Positions 6,942 to 14,027 of a stretch of DNA of 17,387 nucleotides are shown here, one piece after another (position 1 is the stretch's first letter; every line of letters starts with the position of its first letter). Below the pieces are notes generated by a model. It did not search any database. It was given only the letters and a program-made list of their open reading frames with translations, and had not been told where the DNA came from. This DNA comes from JBBSQE01 sp038258095 (lineage in GTDB: Bacteria; Actinomycetota; Thermoleophilia; Solirubrobacterales; 70-9): assembly GCA_038258095.1 (NCBI GenBank), contig JBBSQE010000038.1:1-17387 (forward strand), given 5' to 3'. A program made the translations under genes and the position numbers.

Positions 6942-7336
6942 TCGTTCTCGACGCCTCGGCGTTGGTTGAGATCATCGTGCCGACTTCGCTCGGCCAGCGA
7001 TTGTTCGAGCTGACCATCGGCGCTGATCTCCATGCTCCAGATCTGATCGACGTCGAAGCCGTGTCTGGATTGCGCCGCCAAGCCCGCATGGGGAACCTCA
7101 CTCCTGAAGAAGGCGCGGCGGCCTTGGACGATGTCCTGACGCTCCCTTTGCATCGCCACCCGAGAAGCTCGCTGCTCAGCGGCACCTGGAGATGGCGCGA
7201 AAACCTGAGCACGTACGACGCGCTCTATCTTGAGCTGGCGATTGCGGCGGAGGCACCGCTGCTGACCATCGACCGAGGCTTGGCCGGCGTCGCGCGCGAT
7301 CTGGCAGGGGTGGAACTCCTGGGTCCGCTTGCCTAG
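6938..7336 (+). CDS. vapC: VapC PIN-domain ribonuclease toxin
   Basis: 132-residue PIN-domain endoribonuclease, the toxin partner of the preceding antitoxin. The acidic quartet is complete: Asp5 (VLDASALVE), Glu40 (DLIDVEAVS), Asp94 (TYDALYLELA) and Asp112 (LTIDRGLA), so it should be active. The start is GTG 6938, overlapping the antitoxin stop by 4 nt; the sequence MIVLDASA is the normal family N-terminus. Its TAG stop (7334-7336) shares the palindrome CTAG with the stop codon of the convergent SanA-like gene. The RNA target cannot be predicted from sequence. Confidence 0.9.
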   Translation: MIVLDASALVEIIVPTSLGQRLFELTIGADLHAPDLIDVEAVSGLRRQARMGNLTPEEGAAALDDVLTLPLHRHPRSSLLSGTWRWRENLSTYDALYLELAIAAEAPLLTIDRGLAGVARDLAGVELLGPLA

Positions 7337-8079
7337 GAGCGCGGCACCCCGGCCGGGGGCGTCCCCGGTGGTGGCGCGGGTCCCCAGCTCTTCCCGCCGT
7401 CACCGGTGATCGGGATCTCGGGGCCGAGGACGACGTTGCTGTCGAGGGTGGCGTTGCCGATCGCCTTCACACGGGCGAGCAGCTCGCGCACGTCGGATTC
7501 CTTGCCCCTGATGCCGTACCCGTGGAGATCGGCGGTGAGCCCCGTCGCGTCGAGGCCGGCGGCGTCCGCCAGGTAGAGCGCCCACGCCATATGGAACTTC
7601 TGGGTGATCACGACCGCGTCGCTGACGTCGAAGACCTTCTTGGCCCGAACCATCGTCGCCCAGGTGTTGAAGCCGGCGTGATCGGTGAAGACCACCCGAG
7701 CCGGAACGCCCTGACTGAGCAGGGCGTTCCGCATCGTGTCGGGCTCGTCGTACTTCCAGTCCGCGTGATCGCCGGAGACGAGGATCCGCTTCACCTTCCC
7801 GGAACGCCAGAGCATCGCTGCCTCCTCGACCCGATCGCGGAGGATCAAGCTCATCGAGCCGTCGGGATTGACCTAGGCGCCGCGGGCGATGGCGGTCTGG
7901 GTCGGTGGGACATCGGCGACGTCGCCGGTCGAGTTCTCAGCCGAAGGGAGGACGTAGATGTTCGCTGCGGCGACAACCAGCACGACCGCTGCCGCGATGC
8001 GTGTCGCTCCAAGGACCAACCCACGATGCCGCCCAAAGAATCCGCGAAAAACATGCAACTCGTGGCGGAGAACGCTCAC
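7333..8079 (-). pseudogene. SanA/YdcF-type (DUF218) envelope protein with in-frame TAG at codon 69
   Basis: One frame from GTG 8079 to TAG 7333-7335 encodes a SanA/YdcF-like protein except for TAG at 7873-7875 (codon 69). Part 1 (68 aa): basic N-terminus, membrane segment about 21-44, linker, then TAIARGA. Part 2 (179 aa) resumes without loss: VNPDGSMSLILRDRVEEA, KRILVSGDHADW, EPDTMRNALLSQGV, FTDHAGFNTWATMVRA, VVITQKFHMAWALYLADAAG, GPEIPITGDGG. In relatives the segment reads GA-x-V-x-x-DG, often with Gln, so CAG to TAG is the simplest explanation. ATG 7854 could reinitiate, but that would lose the membrane anchor and the first strand of the fold. The family acts at the cell envelope. A TANNNT box (8086-8091) lies 6 nt before the GTG. 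A genuine null, a sequencing error and amber readthrough all remain possible. Confidence 0.8.
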
Positions 8080-8085
8080 ATCAAC

Positions 8086-8091
8086 ACGGTA
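8086..8091 (-). promoter_or_regulatory. TANNNT -10 box before the SanA-like gene
   Basis: TACCGT on the minus strand ends 6 nt before the GTG at 8079, the same leaderless-type spacing seen at other genes in the window. The gene upstream on this strand ends at 8124, so this would give the SanA-like gene its own promoter. Confidence 0.4.
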
Positions 8092-8123
8092 GCGTCCACC
8101 GGCCAGGGTAAGCGTTGTCCGTG

Positions 8124-11018
8124 CTATCTCCCGACTATGCGCCGTATCCGCGATGCGGCTGGTGCATATGGCCAACCGGTCTCGCGCGTCGCAAGTGCAC
8201 GGAAGGAAAAGTGCACACCGCGACTTTCATCATCGGAGAAGGAGTAACTGAAGCGAAAGCGTCCCCGGCTGTCGGCCTTGAGAGGGCTGAAGGTGGTCCA
8301 CGGAACTGATCGTGTTTGGTATTGCAGCTCGATCTCCTTGCCGTCAGGCGGCAAGTGAGCCCCTCGACTCAGGACGCGACCGGAGAAGACGATCGGCCTG
8401 CCTCCCACCACCGCCGTGGAACTCGAGGCCTTGAACACCACTCGCGTTCGCGTCGATATCTGGAGCGGCCTCGAGCGGGATCGGGTGAGGGTGCGGGTGC
8501 CCGGGTAAGAAATGATCACCGAGCGGCTTGGGCCCGGACGCAACTTGCGGACGAATAGACCCTTCCTGTCGGTTCGCGCAAAGGTGACACGGGCCTTCTT
8601 CCTCGCACCCGACCTGAAGCGTTCTGTGATTCGAATTGTCTGGTCGGATAGCGGGGAGGCAGGGCCCGCGGTGAGGCGCCCATGGATCGCCATGGAACGG
8701 CCGTACGGGACGGTCCTCCGCCGATGCGCTGAGATTCGCGCCCGCTTCGAACCAAAGCTCGCCCGGATGGCCGTGGGCAGCTTGATCGGGTTCGACAAAA
8801 GCATCTGACCGCCGTTGATTCGATTGGCGGTCCGGTTCGAGTTCCCGGCATGGTCGACCACATCTGCCCGGAACTCGTACTCCCCGGCCGGGAAGTCGTC
8901 GGACGTCCAGCGTGCCTGGAGTTCACCATCGACCAACTCGGTGGGCAGCGCGACGAAGGGGCCGCCGGATCCGACTCGATGCACCTCGATCTTGCCCTCG
9001 GCAGGTCCCGAGAGACGATCTGAAACGGCGGCGCGAATGAGCTCGGGATCGTTGGGGTCCTGGGCATTGAAGAAGGCGACGCCGGGGCTCGTTCGGTCGA
9101 TCCGGACCTCGGTGACCCCGGGTGGGCGGTGCTGAATGCCCCGCGTGCTCCCGCCGTCATTCACGTTCCCGGCGAGATCTCGGGCGAAGTAGGCGATGCG
9201 ATGAACGCCCTCTCCCGTCACCGCCACCGACACATTCGCTCCTGCCGAGGCGGTCGGCGGCGCGTCGTCGACCTGAATGGCCGTGTAGGGAGTCTCGGCG
9301 CCTTCGGGAGCCATCCCGGACAGTGCATCCGATGCCTGTGCGGTCAGAGCGACGGGACCGCTCACCCAACCCGGCGGCAAGCCCGCGATCGAGACGGTCG
9401 GATCGGTTCGGTCGACGAGGAGCTGTGCATGGCCGACCTCCGAGGATTCCATGCCGGACCCGGAAACAGCCGCGGAATGGATGAAGCTCAACCCCTCGGG
9501 GAGCGCGGAGAGCTGAACGGCGTCTCCCTCGATCCCATCCTTGAGATCCGTTTGCGAACTCGTGCAGCGGTCTCCGTCCCCACAGGGGTCGCTCTCCGGC
9601 TTCGCATCGACCTCGTAGGCGTATCCCTCGATTCCGGACAGCGGCAACGGGTCGACTGGGTGCGAAAAACGCTGAAGCAGCGGAATCTCGGTTCGGGAGA
9701 TCCAGCCCGGTGTGGGAAGCGGAGCGGCCGCCCCAGGCCGCTGATCGTCGAAGCGCAGTGCCACTCGCGCCGGGGCACCCACGTTCCCCGCTTCATCCTC
9801 GAGCCAGACTTCCAGGTTGTAGAGCCCTGGAGACGCTGGGACCTGGAGGTCAGTCAGGGAAGTGACCGGCGATGCGATCCTCGATTCCGTGCCGATTGCA
9901 GTTCCCGAGGAGTTCAGCAGCCGGTAGTGGACCGCCGCGATTGGTGAGGAGTCGCTTGCCTGGGCCGGGTTGGACCAGGTGACATCGAAGTCGTTGTCAG
10001 CATGCCAGCGCTCGGCGCCTCCAGCGACCTGGAGGCTCTCCGGCTGGAGCGGAGCGGCGTTGTCGATGGGAAGGAGGTAGGGGGTGGTGCAGCCGGGAGT
10101 CCCGCGGCTACCGGCCGCGTAGTCGAATGCACAGAACTCCACGACCTGAGCACCCCTGCTGAATGCAGCCGTGTTTATGACAAAGCTCCCGAACGCAAGC
10201 GAGGGACAGGGCTGCAGGAGAACTGCATAGCCGCCGCGATCCCCAGCGCAAGGGACCGTGCCGAGCGGCTGAGGGGACCCCCCATTCACTCGGTAGGACC
10301 ATCCTGCGACTCCCCCGCCGGTATCGGTTGCTCCCAGCGAAACCTGCTCGGTACCGTGGTGCCAGCGATGCTCGGCATCGTTGTCGAGCATCGGCCCGGC
10401 GGCCGCCGCGAAGGGAGCCGTCGAGTCGCGAACGGTCAGCAGGACGCTCTCCGGCTTGTTCGACGCGCCCGCCAGGGCGGCGAGGTCGCAACCTCCGACA
10501 CGGAAGCACTTCAGCCGGGCGACGACCCGCGTCGCACCGGCGCCGCCTACATCTGACTCCGAGAAGGCGTAGTTCTGAAACGGATCACCGCCCTCTCCAC
10601 CATCGGTGCCGAAAATCGCCGTGGTTCCTCCGGGACGGACGGCGTAGAGCTGGGCCGCCCAACCTCCGGCGTTTCGCAGTCGGGCATTGATGGTTCCACC
10701 GATCACGCCTGCCCCGGCGCCCGGCTGCCAGACCCAACTGCCGCTCTCCTGGTCGGCGGTGGGGCCGGGACGGCCGTTGAGCTGGAACTGTCCCTGTGAG
10801 TCGAACTCGTTGCAGTGCCGCGCCTCGACGCGGTTACCGCCCTCATACGTGGCATCGACGCTCCAGGCTGGCGTCTCGTCGGCGCAGTTCTTGACGATGA
10901 AGTCGGCCGCGGCGGCGGGTGACGCGGCGACGCCGAGCCAAGCGGCGAGCGCAAGCGTTGCGCTCGCGATTGCCCCTAGGGTGCGGTGGCGATTGCCTGG
11001 ACCGTCCGGTCGGGGAAC
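8124..11018 (-). CDS. Large secreted multi-domain Ig-like protein; start codon unresolved
   Basis: About 960 residues with no interruption. A signal peptide is clear: NRHR, then the hydrophobic TLGAIASATLALAAWLGVA and the cleavage site SPAAAA-DF. The N-terminal domain (about 200 aa) has paired Cys and resembles a lectin-like beta sandwich. It is followed by several Ig/Big-like modules marked by VEFCAFDYAAGS, LEVWLEDEAGNVG, IAYFARDLAGN and ADVVDHAGNSN, with linkers such as VDRTDPTVSI and IDRTSPGVAF. Two beta-sandwich modules end the protein, the last being VVGGRPIVFSGRVLS to the C-terminus. No sortase motif or membrane anchor is seen. No ATG, GTG or TTG lies in frame between 11405 and the signal peptide; 11018 marks a GTT one base from GTG. 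ATG 11405 would add 129 residues that are only a shadow of another frame. It likely works at the cell surface or outside. Confidence 0.72.
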   Translation of the reverse strand, partial: VPRPDGPGNRHRTLGAIASATLALAAWLGVAASPAAAADFIVKNCADETPAWSVDATYEGGNRVEARHCNEFDSQGQFQLNGRPGPTADQESGSWVWQPGAGAGVIGGTINARLRNAGGWAAQLYAVRPGGTTAIFGTDGGEGGDPFQNYAFSESDVGGAGATRVVARLKCFRVGGCDLAALAGASNKPESVLLTVRDSTAPFAAAAGPMLDNDAEHRWHHGTEQVSLGATDTGGGVAGWSYRVNGGSPQPLGTVPCAGDRGGYAVLLQPCPSLAFGSFVINTAAFSRGAQVVEFCAFDYAAGSRGTPGCTTPYLLPIDNAAPLQPESLQVAGGAERWHADNDFDVTWSNPAQASDSSPIAAVHYRLLNSSGTAIGTESRIASPVTSLTDLQVPASPGLYNLEVWLEDEAGNVGAPARVALRFDDQRPGAAAPLPTPGWISRTEIPLLQRFSHPVDPLPLSGIEGYAYEVDAKPESDPCGDGDRCTSSQTDLKDGIEGDAVQLSALPEGLSFIHSAAVSGSGMESSEVGHAQLLVDRTDPTVSIAGLPPGWVSGPVALTAQASDALSGMAPEGAETPYTAIQVDDAPPTASAGANVSVAVTGEGVHRIAYFARDLAGNVNDGGSTRGIQHRPPGVTEVRIDRTSPGVAFFNAQDPNDPELIRAAVSDRLSGPAEGKIEVHRVGSGGPFVALPTELVDGELQARWTSDDFPAGEYEFRADVVDHAGNSNRTANRINGGQMLLSNPIKLPTAIRASFGSKRARISAHRRRTVPYGRSMAIHGRLTAGPASPLSDQTIRITERFRSGARKKARVTFARTDRKGLFVRKLRPGPSRSVIISYPGTRTLTRSRSRPLQISTRTRVVFKASSSTAVVGGRPIVFSGRVLSRGAHLPPDGKEIELQYQTRSVPWTTFSPLKADSRGRFRFSYSFSDDESRGVHFSFRALATRETGWPYAPAASRIRRIVGR

Positions 11019-11305
11019 ACCACCGCGAGCTGCGTCTTGCCAGAACCGTTGTCGCGAACGAACAGGCTTGCTGTGTTCGTATATCTGTCGGGGATCCCCG
11101 GTGTTTCCGACATCCGGATGTAGCGGCTGTTCGGTCCGAGGCTTCCATCCAGCAACGACCCGCCCCCTCCGTTTCCCGAGGACTCGAATGTGATGGGAGG
11201 CTGATCTCCCTGGCTTACCGGTCGTTGCGAGATCGCCGCCGCTGTCCCTCCCGGAGCGACGAAAAGCGCGAGCTAGGAAACCACCACTGCGTGCCTCGAG
11301 CCCAT
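10976..11305 (-). pseudogene. Small secreted protein gene with in-frame TAG at codon 11
   Basis: A 110-codon frame from ATG 11305 to TAG 10976-10978, missed by ordinary ORF calls because TAG at 11273-11275 is codon 11. The start is strong: GGAGGG (11314-11319) lies 8 nt upstream. The interrupted N-terminus MGSRHAVVVS-stop-LALFVAPGGTAAA looks like a signal peptide. The rest includes a Gly-rich linker (SGNGGGGSLL), then RYIRMSETPGIPDRYTN and ASLFVRDNGSGKTQLAVVFP, ending VQAIATAP. The FVRDNGxGKTQLxVxFPxxxVQxIAT pattern recurs at the C-termini of actinobacterial and phage structural or hypothetical proteins; I cannot assign a function. A TTG at 11155 behind another GGAGG could give a 59-residue product without signal peptide. 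It lies between the sigma factor and the Ig-like protein, all on one strand. Confidence 0.62.
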
Positions 11306-11313
11306 GTCCGGTT

Positions 11314-11319
11314 CCCTCC
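11314..11319 (-). promoter_or_regulatory. Shine-Dalgarno GGAGGG deciding the start of the small secreted gene
   Basis: GGAGGG lies 8 nt before ATG 11305 and is among the best ribosome binding sites in the window. It supports a real translation start ten codons before an in-frame TAG. Confidence 0.6.
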
Positions 11320-11401
11320 GAGTCCCGGTTCCGATTCCTGTATCGGACGGTCTCCCTGACCGAGCCGGCTTGGGTGGCAGTTGCTTGGACCCATGATCGA
11401 G

Positions 11402-12736
11402 TCATGGTCCGAACTCTCCGGCGCCCGAGCTCGAACTCGTCGAGCTCGAACTCGGGCTAGCAGCGGGTGCAGGGGCGGGGGCGGGGGACGGTCCGGGTGC
11501 GGCCTCCGGGGTGAACTCAGCCGAGGGTGCCGGTGCCGACGGAGGAGTCCGGTCGGGTGTACGCGGCTCAGGTGCGGATTGCCTGGATGGCGCAGGATCG
11601 GGCTCTGGAACGGGAGCCGGCGCCTGCTCTGGCGGGACCGGGTCGGGGATCACGACCGGAGCTTCGGTGACGCGCTGGGGCCCCTTCTCGACGATCACCG
11701 GCTTCTGCTTTTCGGACTGAGCCAGCTCGAGGGGAGGCACGACGCCTGTCGCAACGCAGGCGGCGGCTCCGCCAGCGGTACCGGCGCAAACCGCGAGCAC
11801 CTTCGCCAGGGCGGTGATTCCGCCGCCCCGCGGACCCCCGCCGGTCGTGAGCTGGCCGATTGCAGAGTCGTTCAACCGGCCGGTGATGCGCCCATGGAAA
11901 GCAACGGCGCCGTCGTGCGCCCTCTCGAGGAGGGAGCGAGACAGAGGGAGAGCCGGGGCAAACGCCGCCGCCGCACGAGGTGCCACCTTGAAGGCCCTGA
12001 CCGTGGACCGGCAGTGCGCACAGACCCTGAGGTGTTCGCGCACCGCCTTGGTGTCTTCCGCGTCGGTCTCCCCATCGCAAAACGGAGACAGCCGCGGCTC
12101 GAGCTGGGCGCATCGTTCGCCGCTCTCGGAGCTCGAGAGCAGGAGCCTGAATCGCTGCCGGCCCTCTGCGAGCGCCCTGTTGATCTTTGTGTACGTCCAC
12201 CCAGTTCGCTCTCCGATCTCGGCGTAGGAGAAGCCCTCCCCGAGGAGCGTGAGCGCCCGCAGCTCCTGGGGCTTGAGCGCTTGGAACGCTTCGCGACAGC
12301 GGGCGACCTGTTCATGGCGCTCAGCGAGGTCCGCAGGTCCGTCGCCGCGGTGCGGCAGCAGCTCCATCCAGTCACCGCTCGTCTCGTCGGTCCCGCCCGG
12401 AGGGCGTCCGAGCAGGCGCTCTCGCTGACGGCGGATGGCAAGCGCTTCGTGCTTGGTCACCGTCTGCATCCACTTGATCAGTTGGCGGGGGTCTGCCGTC
12501 GGCGCCTTGGTGAGCAGGATCTCCAGCGCTCGTTGGTAGGCATCCTCCGCATCGTCCTCGCACACCGAGTAGCGGCGAGCCGTTCGTTTCAGCGTGCGCT
12601 CATCTCGGCTGATGAGCTCGACCGCGGCACGTTTACGGGCCGCGTCCGTTGGCGCGGTCTCTCCCGAAATCTCGCCGGCGCCCTGGCGCCAGACCCTCCC
12701 CTGGTCGGTTCGCATCGCTCTGACTGAGCTCCTCAC
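11402..12736 (-). CDS. ECF-like sigma factor fused to zinc-finger anti-sigma motif, membrane segment and Pro-rich tail
   Basis: 444 residues from GTG 12736 (or 437 from ATG 12715, which starts MRTDQGR). Sigma region 2 spans about 45-108 (LKRTARRYSVCEDDAEDAYQRA, then LIKWMQTVTKHEALAIRRQ). Sigma region 4 spans about 150-200, with the helix-turn-helix EGFSYAEIGERTGWTYTKI. It is followed by SPFCDGETDAEDTKAVREHL and the HxxxCxxC zinc motif typical of ZAS anti-sigma factors (His235, Cys239, Cys242). A hydrophobic segment at about 305-333 (ITALAKVLAVCAGTAGGAAA) should span the membrane. Residues 340-444 are Pro/Ala/Glu/Ser-rich and probably lie outside the cell. Sigma factor and inhibitor in one chain imply control by zinc or thiol state or by proteolytic release. 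The next genes downstream on this strand are the two exported proteins, which are candidate targets. Confidence 0.85.
   Translation of the reverse strand: MRSSVRAMRTDQGRVWRQGAGEISGETAPTDAARKRAAVELISRDERTLKRTARRYSVCEDDAEDAYQRALEILLTKAPTADPRQLIKWMQTVTKHEALAIRRQRERLLGRPPGGTDETSGDWMELLPHRGDGPADLAERHEQVARCREAFQALKPQELRALTLLGEGFSYAEIGERTGWTYTKINRALAEGRQRFRLLLSSSESGERCAQLEPRLSPFCDGETDAEDTKAVREHLRVCAHCRSTVRAFKVAPRAAAAFAPALPLSRSLLERAHDGAVAFHGRITGRLNDSAIGQLTTGGGPRGGGITALAKVLAVCAGTAGGAAACVATGVVPPLELAQSEKQKPVIVEKGPQRVTEAPVVIPDPVPPEQAPAPVPEPDPAPSRQSAPEPRTPDRTPPSAPAPSAEFTPEAAPGPSPAPAPAPAASPSSSSTSSSSGAGEFGP
11427..11456. repeat. Two 15-bp tandem copies in the sigma-factor tail
   Basis: GAGCTCGAACTCGTC (11427-11441) is followed at once by GAGCTCGAACTCGGG (11442-11456). 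On the minus strand they encode a Ser-rich stretch (SSSST/SSSS) near the C-terminus. Replication slippage here would alter only the length of the disordered tail. Confidence 0.75.
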
Positions 12737-12738
12737 CG

Positions 12739-12749
12739 TAACTGAGTTA
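12739..12749. promoter_or_regulatory. Palindrome TAACT-G-AGTTA just upstream of the sigma-factor gene
   Basis: This perfect 5+1+5 inverted repeat ends 2 bp before the GTG of the sigma gene (12736), in the only clearly AT-rich part of the 250-bp divergent intergenic region 12737-12986. It could be an operator. The rest of that region holds no reading frame I would support. At its right end is a -10 box for the plus-strand gene. Confidence 0.3.
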
Positions 12750-12973
12750 TGACCCCTGAGAACATGTCACTTTCGAGGTCGGAGGCGTCACGGTTCTCCC
12801 CGTCTGGGCGCCAAAGAAGGTGCAATTTGCGAGGAAGTCCGCTCCGTATCCACACCCGCTCGCGTCGGGTCACACGCACTGAGGACCGATCTCGTTAGCG
12901 GGCGTGCGATCGCCTACCGAGACGGGTCCTAACCCGCATCTTGCGTCATCCGTTGGTCAGGGGGAAGGTGCTC

Positions 12974-12979
12974 TAGCAT
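12974..12979 (+). promoter_or_regulatory. TANNNT -10 box before the UDP-glucuronate-decarboxylase-like gene
   Basis: TAGCAT ends 7 nt before ATG 12987. A possible weak -35, TTGGTC (12953-12958), is 15 bp upstream, which is short. The spacing suggests a leaderless or near-leaderless mRNA. GGGGGAAGG lies too far from the ATG to act as a ribosome binding site. Confidence 0.42.
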
Positions 12980-12986
12980 CACGCCG

Positions 12987-13934
12987 ATGCCCACATGCAT
13001 AGTCACCGGCGGCGCCGGCTTCCTCGGCTCCCATCTCTGCGAGACGCTGCTCGCCAGCGGGCATCGCGTCATCTGCATCGACAACCTCGACACGGGGTCG
13101 CTGCAGAACATCGAACACATCCGCGATGAGGAGTTCGTCTTCCTCAACCACGACATCACCGAGTACGTGGACGTGCCGGAGCCGGTCGACTTCGTCTACC
13201 ACCTCGCTTCCCCGGCCAGCCCGATCGACTACCTGCGCCTGCCGCTCCACACGCTCAAGGTCGGCGCAGTCGGCACCCACAACATGCTCGGGCTCGCGAA
13301 GGCCAAGCGGGCGCGGATCCTCGTCGCCTCGACCTCGGAGGTCTACGGCGATCCGCAGATCCACCCGCAGCCCGAGAGCTACTGGGGTCACGTCAACCCG
13401 ATCGGCCCCCGCGGCGTCTACGACGAGGCCAAGCGCTACGCCGAGGCGCTGACCATGGCCTACCACCGCCAGCAGGGCCTGAACACGGTGATTTCGAGGA
13501 CCTTTAACACCTACGGCGGGTCGATGAGACCGCATGACGGCCGGGCGATCCCGACCTTCCTGCGCCAGGCTCTGCAGGACAGGCCGCTGACCGTCTTCGG
13601 TGACGGCAGCCAAACGAGGAGCTTCTGTTACGTCGACGACCAGATCGACGGGCTGATCCGCCTCGCCGAGTCAGACATCCACCTGCCCGTGAACATCGGT
13701 AACCAGGACGAGTACACGCTGCTCGAACTGGCGGAGGCCGTCATCGAGGTGACCGAGTCGCGCTCGGAGATCGTCTTCGAGTCGCTGCCGACCGATGACC
13801 CGCAGATCCGCCAGCCCGACATCACCCGCGCCCGCGAGCTGCTCGGCTGGGAGCCGAAGGTCGGGCTCAAGGACGGCCTGCGGATGACGATCGAGAAGTC
13901 GGGCATCGAGCGGCTCGTCGCGGCCCCCGACTGA
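12987..13934 (+). CDS. UDP-glucuronate-decarboxylase-like NAD-dependent SDR (UDP-xylose synthase type)
   Basis: 315-residue extended SDR that probably converts UDP-glucuronate to UDP-xylose for surface glycans. The Rossmann motif TGGAGFLGSH is at 7-16, NAD ribose contact IDNLDTGS at 31-38, and HLASPASPIDY at 72-82 is diagnostic of UXS. STSEVYGDP (115-123) carries the catalytic Thr/Ser-Glu, and the SDR pair is Tyr145/Lys149 in GVYDEAKRYAE. FGDGSQTRSFCYVDD (204-218) is also family-typical. Length equals that of bacterial UXS without the membrane domain. One oddity: the normally conserved NTYGPRM reads NTYGGSM (about 174-180), which may change sugar contacts. It stands alone on the plus strand between minus-strand genes, with no other sugar-nucleotide genes in the window. 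A related epimerase/dehydratase is the alternative. Confidence 0.85.
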   Translation: MPTCIVTGGAGFLGSHLCETLLASGHRVICIDNLDTGSLQNIEHIRDEEFVFLNHDITEYVDVPEPVDFVYHLASPASPIDYLRLPLHTLKVGAVGTHNMLGLAKAKRARILVASTSEVYGDPQIHPQPESYWGHVNPIGPRGVYDEAKRYAEALTMAYHRQQGLNTVISRTFNTYGGSMRPHDGRAIPTFLRQALQDRPLTVFGDGSQTRSFCYVDDQIDGLIRLAESDIHLPVNIGNQDEYTLLELAEAVIEVTESRSEIVFESLPTDDPQIRQPDITRARELLGWEPKVGLKDGLRMTIEKSGIERLVAAPD

Positions 13935-13937
13935 CGC

Positions 13938-13988
13938 CCCTCAGCTGGGAGACCCAAGCGGCGGTCCACCGCTCGGCACGTCTGAGGG
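13938..13988. terminator. Possible shared terminator between convergent genes
   Basis: CCCTCAG (13938-13944) pairs with CTGAGGG (13982-13988), enclosing a smaller hairpin AGCGG/CCGCT. It begins 4 bp after the decarboxylase-like gene's stop and lies before the end of the convergent delta-60 gene (14028), so it could terminate both. No T tract is present. Confidence 0.35.
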
Positions 13989-14027
13989 CAGCGTTCAACC
14001 CAGCTCACGGATCGAGGAGGCGCGCTT

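Noticed and set aside
7522..8247. A 241-codon plus-strand frame opposite the SanA-like gene, which might suggest the broken gene is not real
   Set aside because: The minus frame has strong SanA/YdcF-type sequence on both sides of its TAG; the plus frame has none.
11019..11405. N-terminal extension of the Ig-like protein to ATG 11405
   Set aside because: The 129 extra residues are Arg-rich, precede the signal peptide and are an out-of-frame reading of the small secreted-protein gene, so export would be blocked.
11381..12727. A 448-codon plus-strand frame opposite the sigma factor
   Set aside because: The minus strand encodes sigma regions 2 and 4 and a zinc motif. The plus frame has no recognisable domain.
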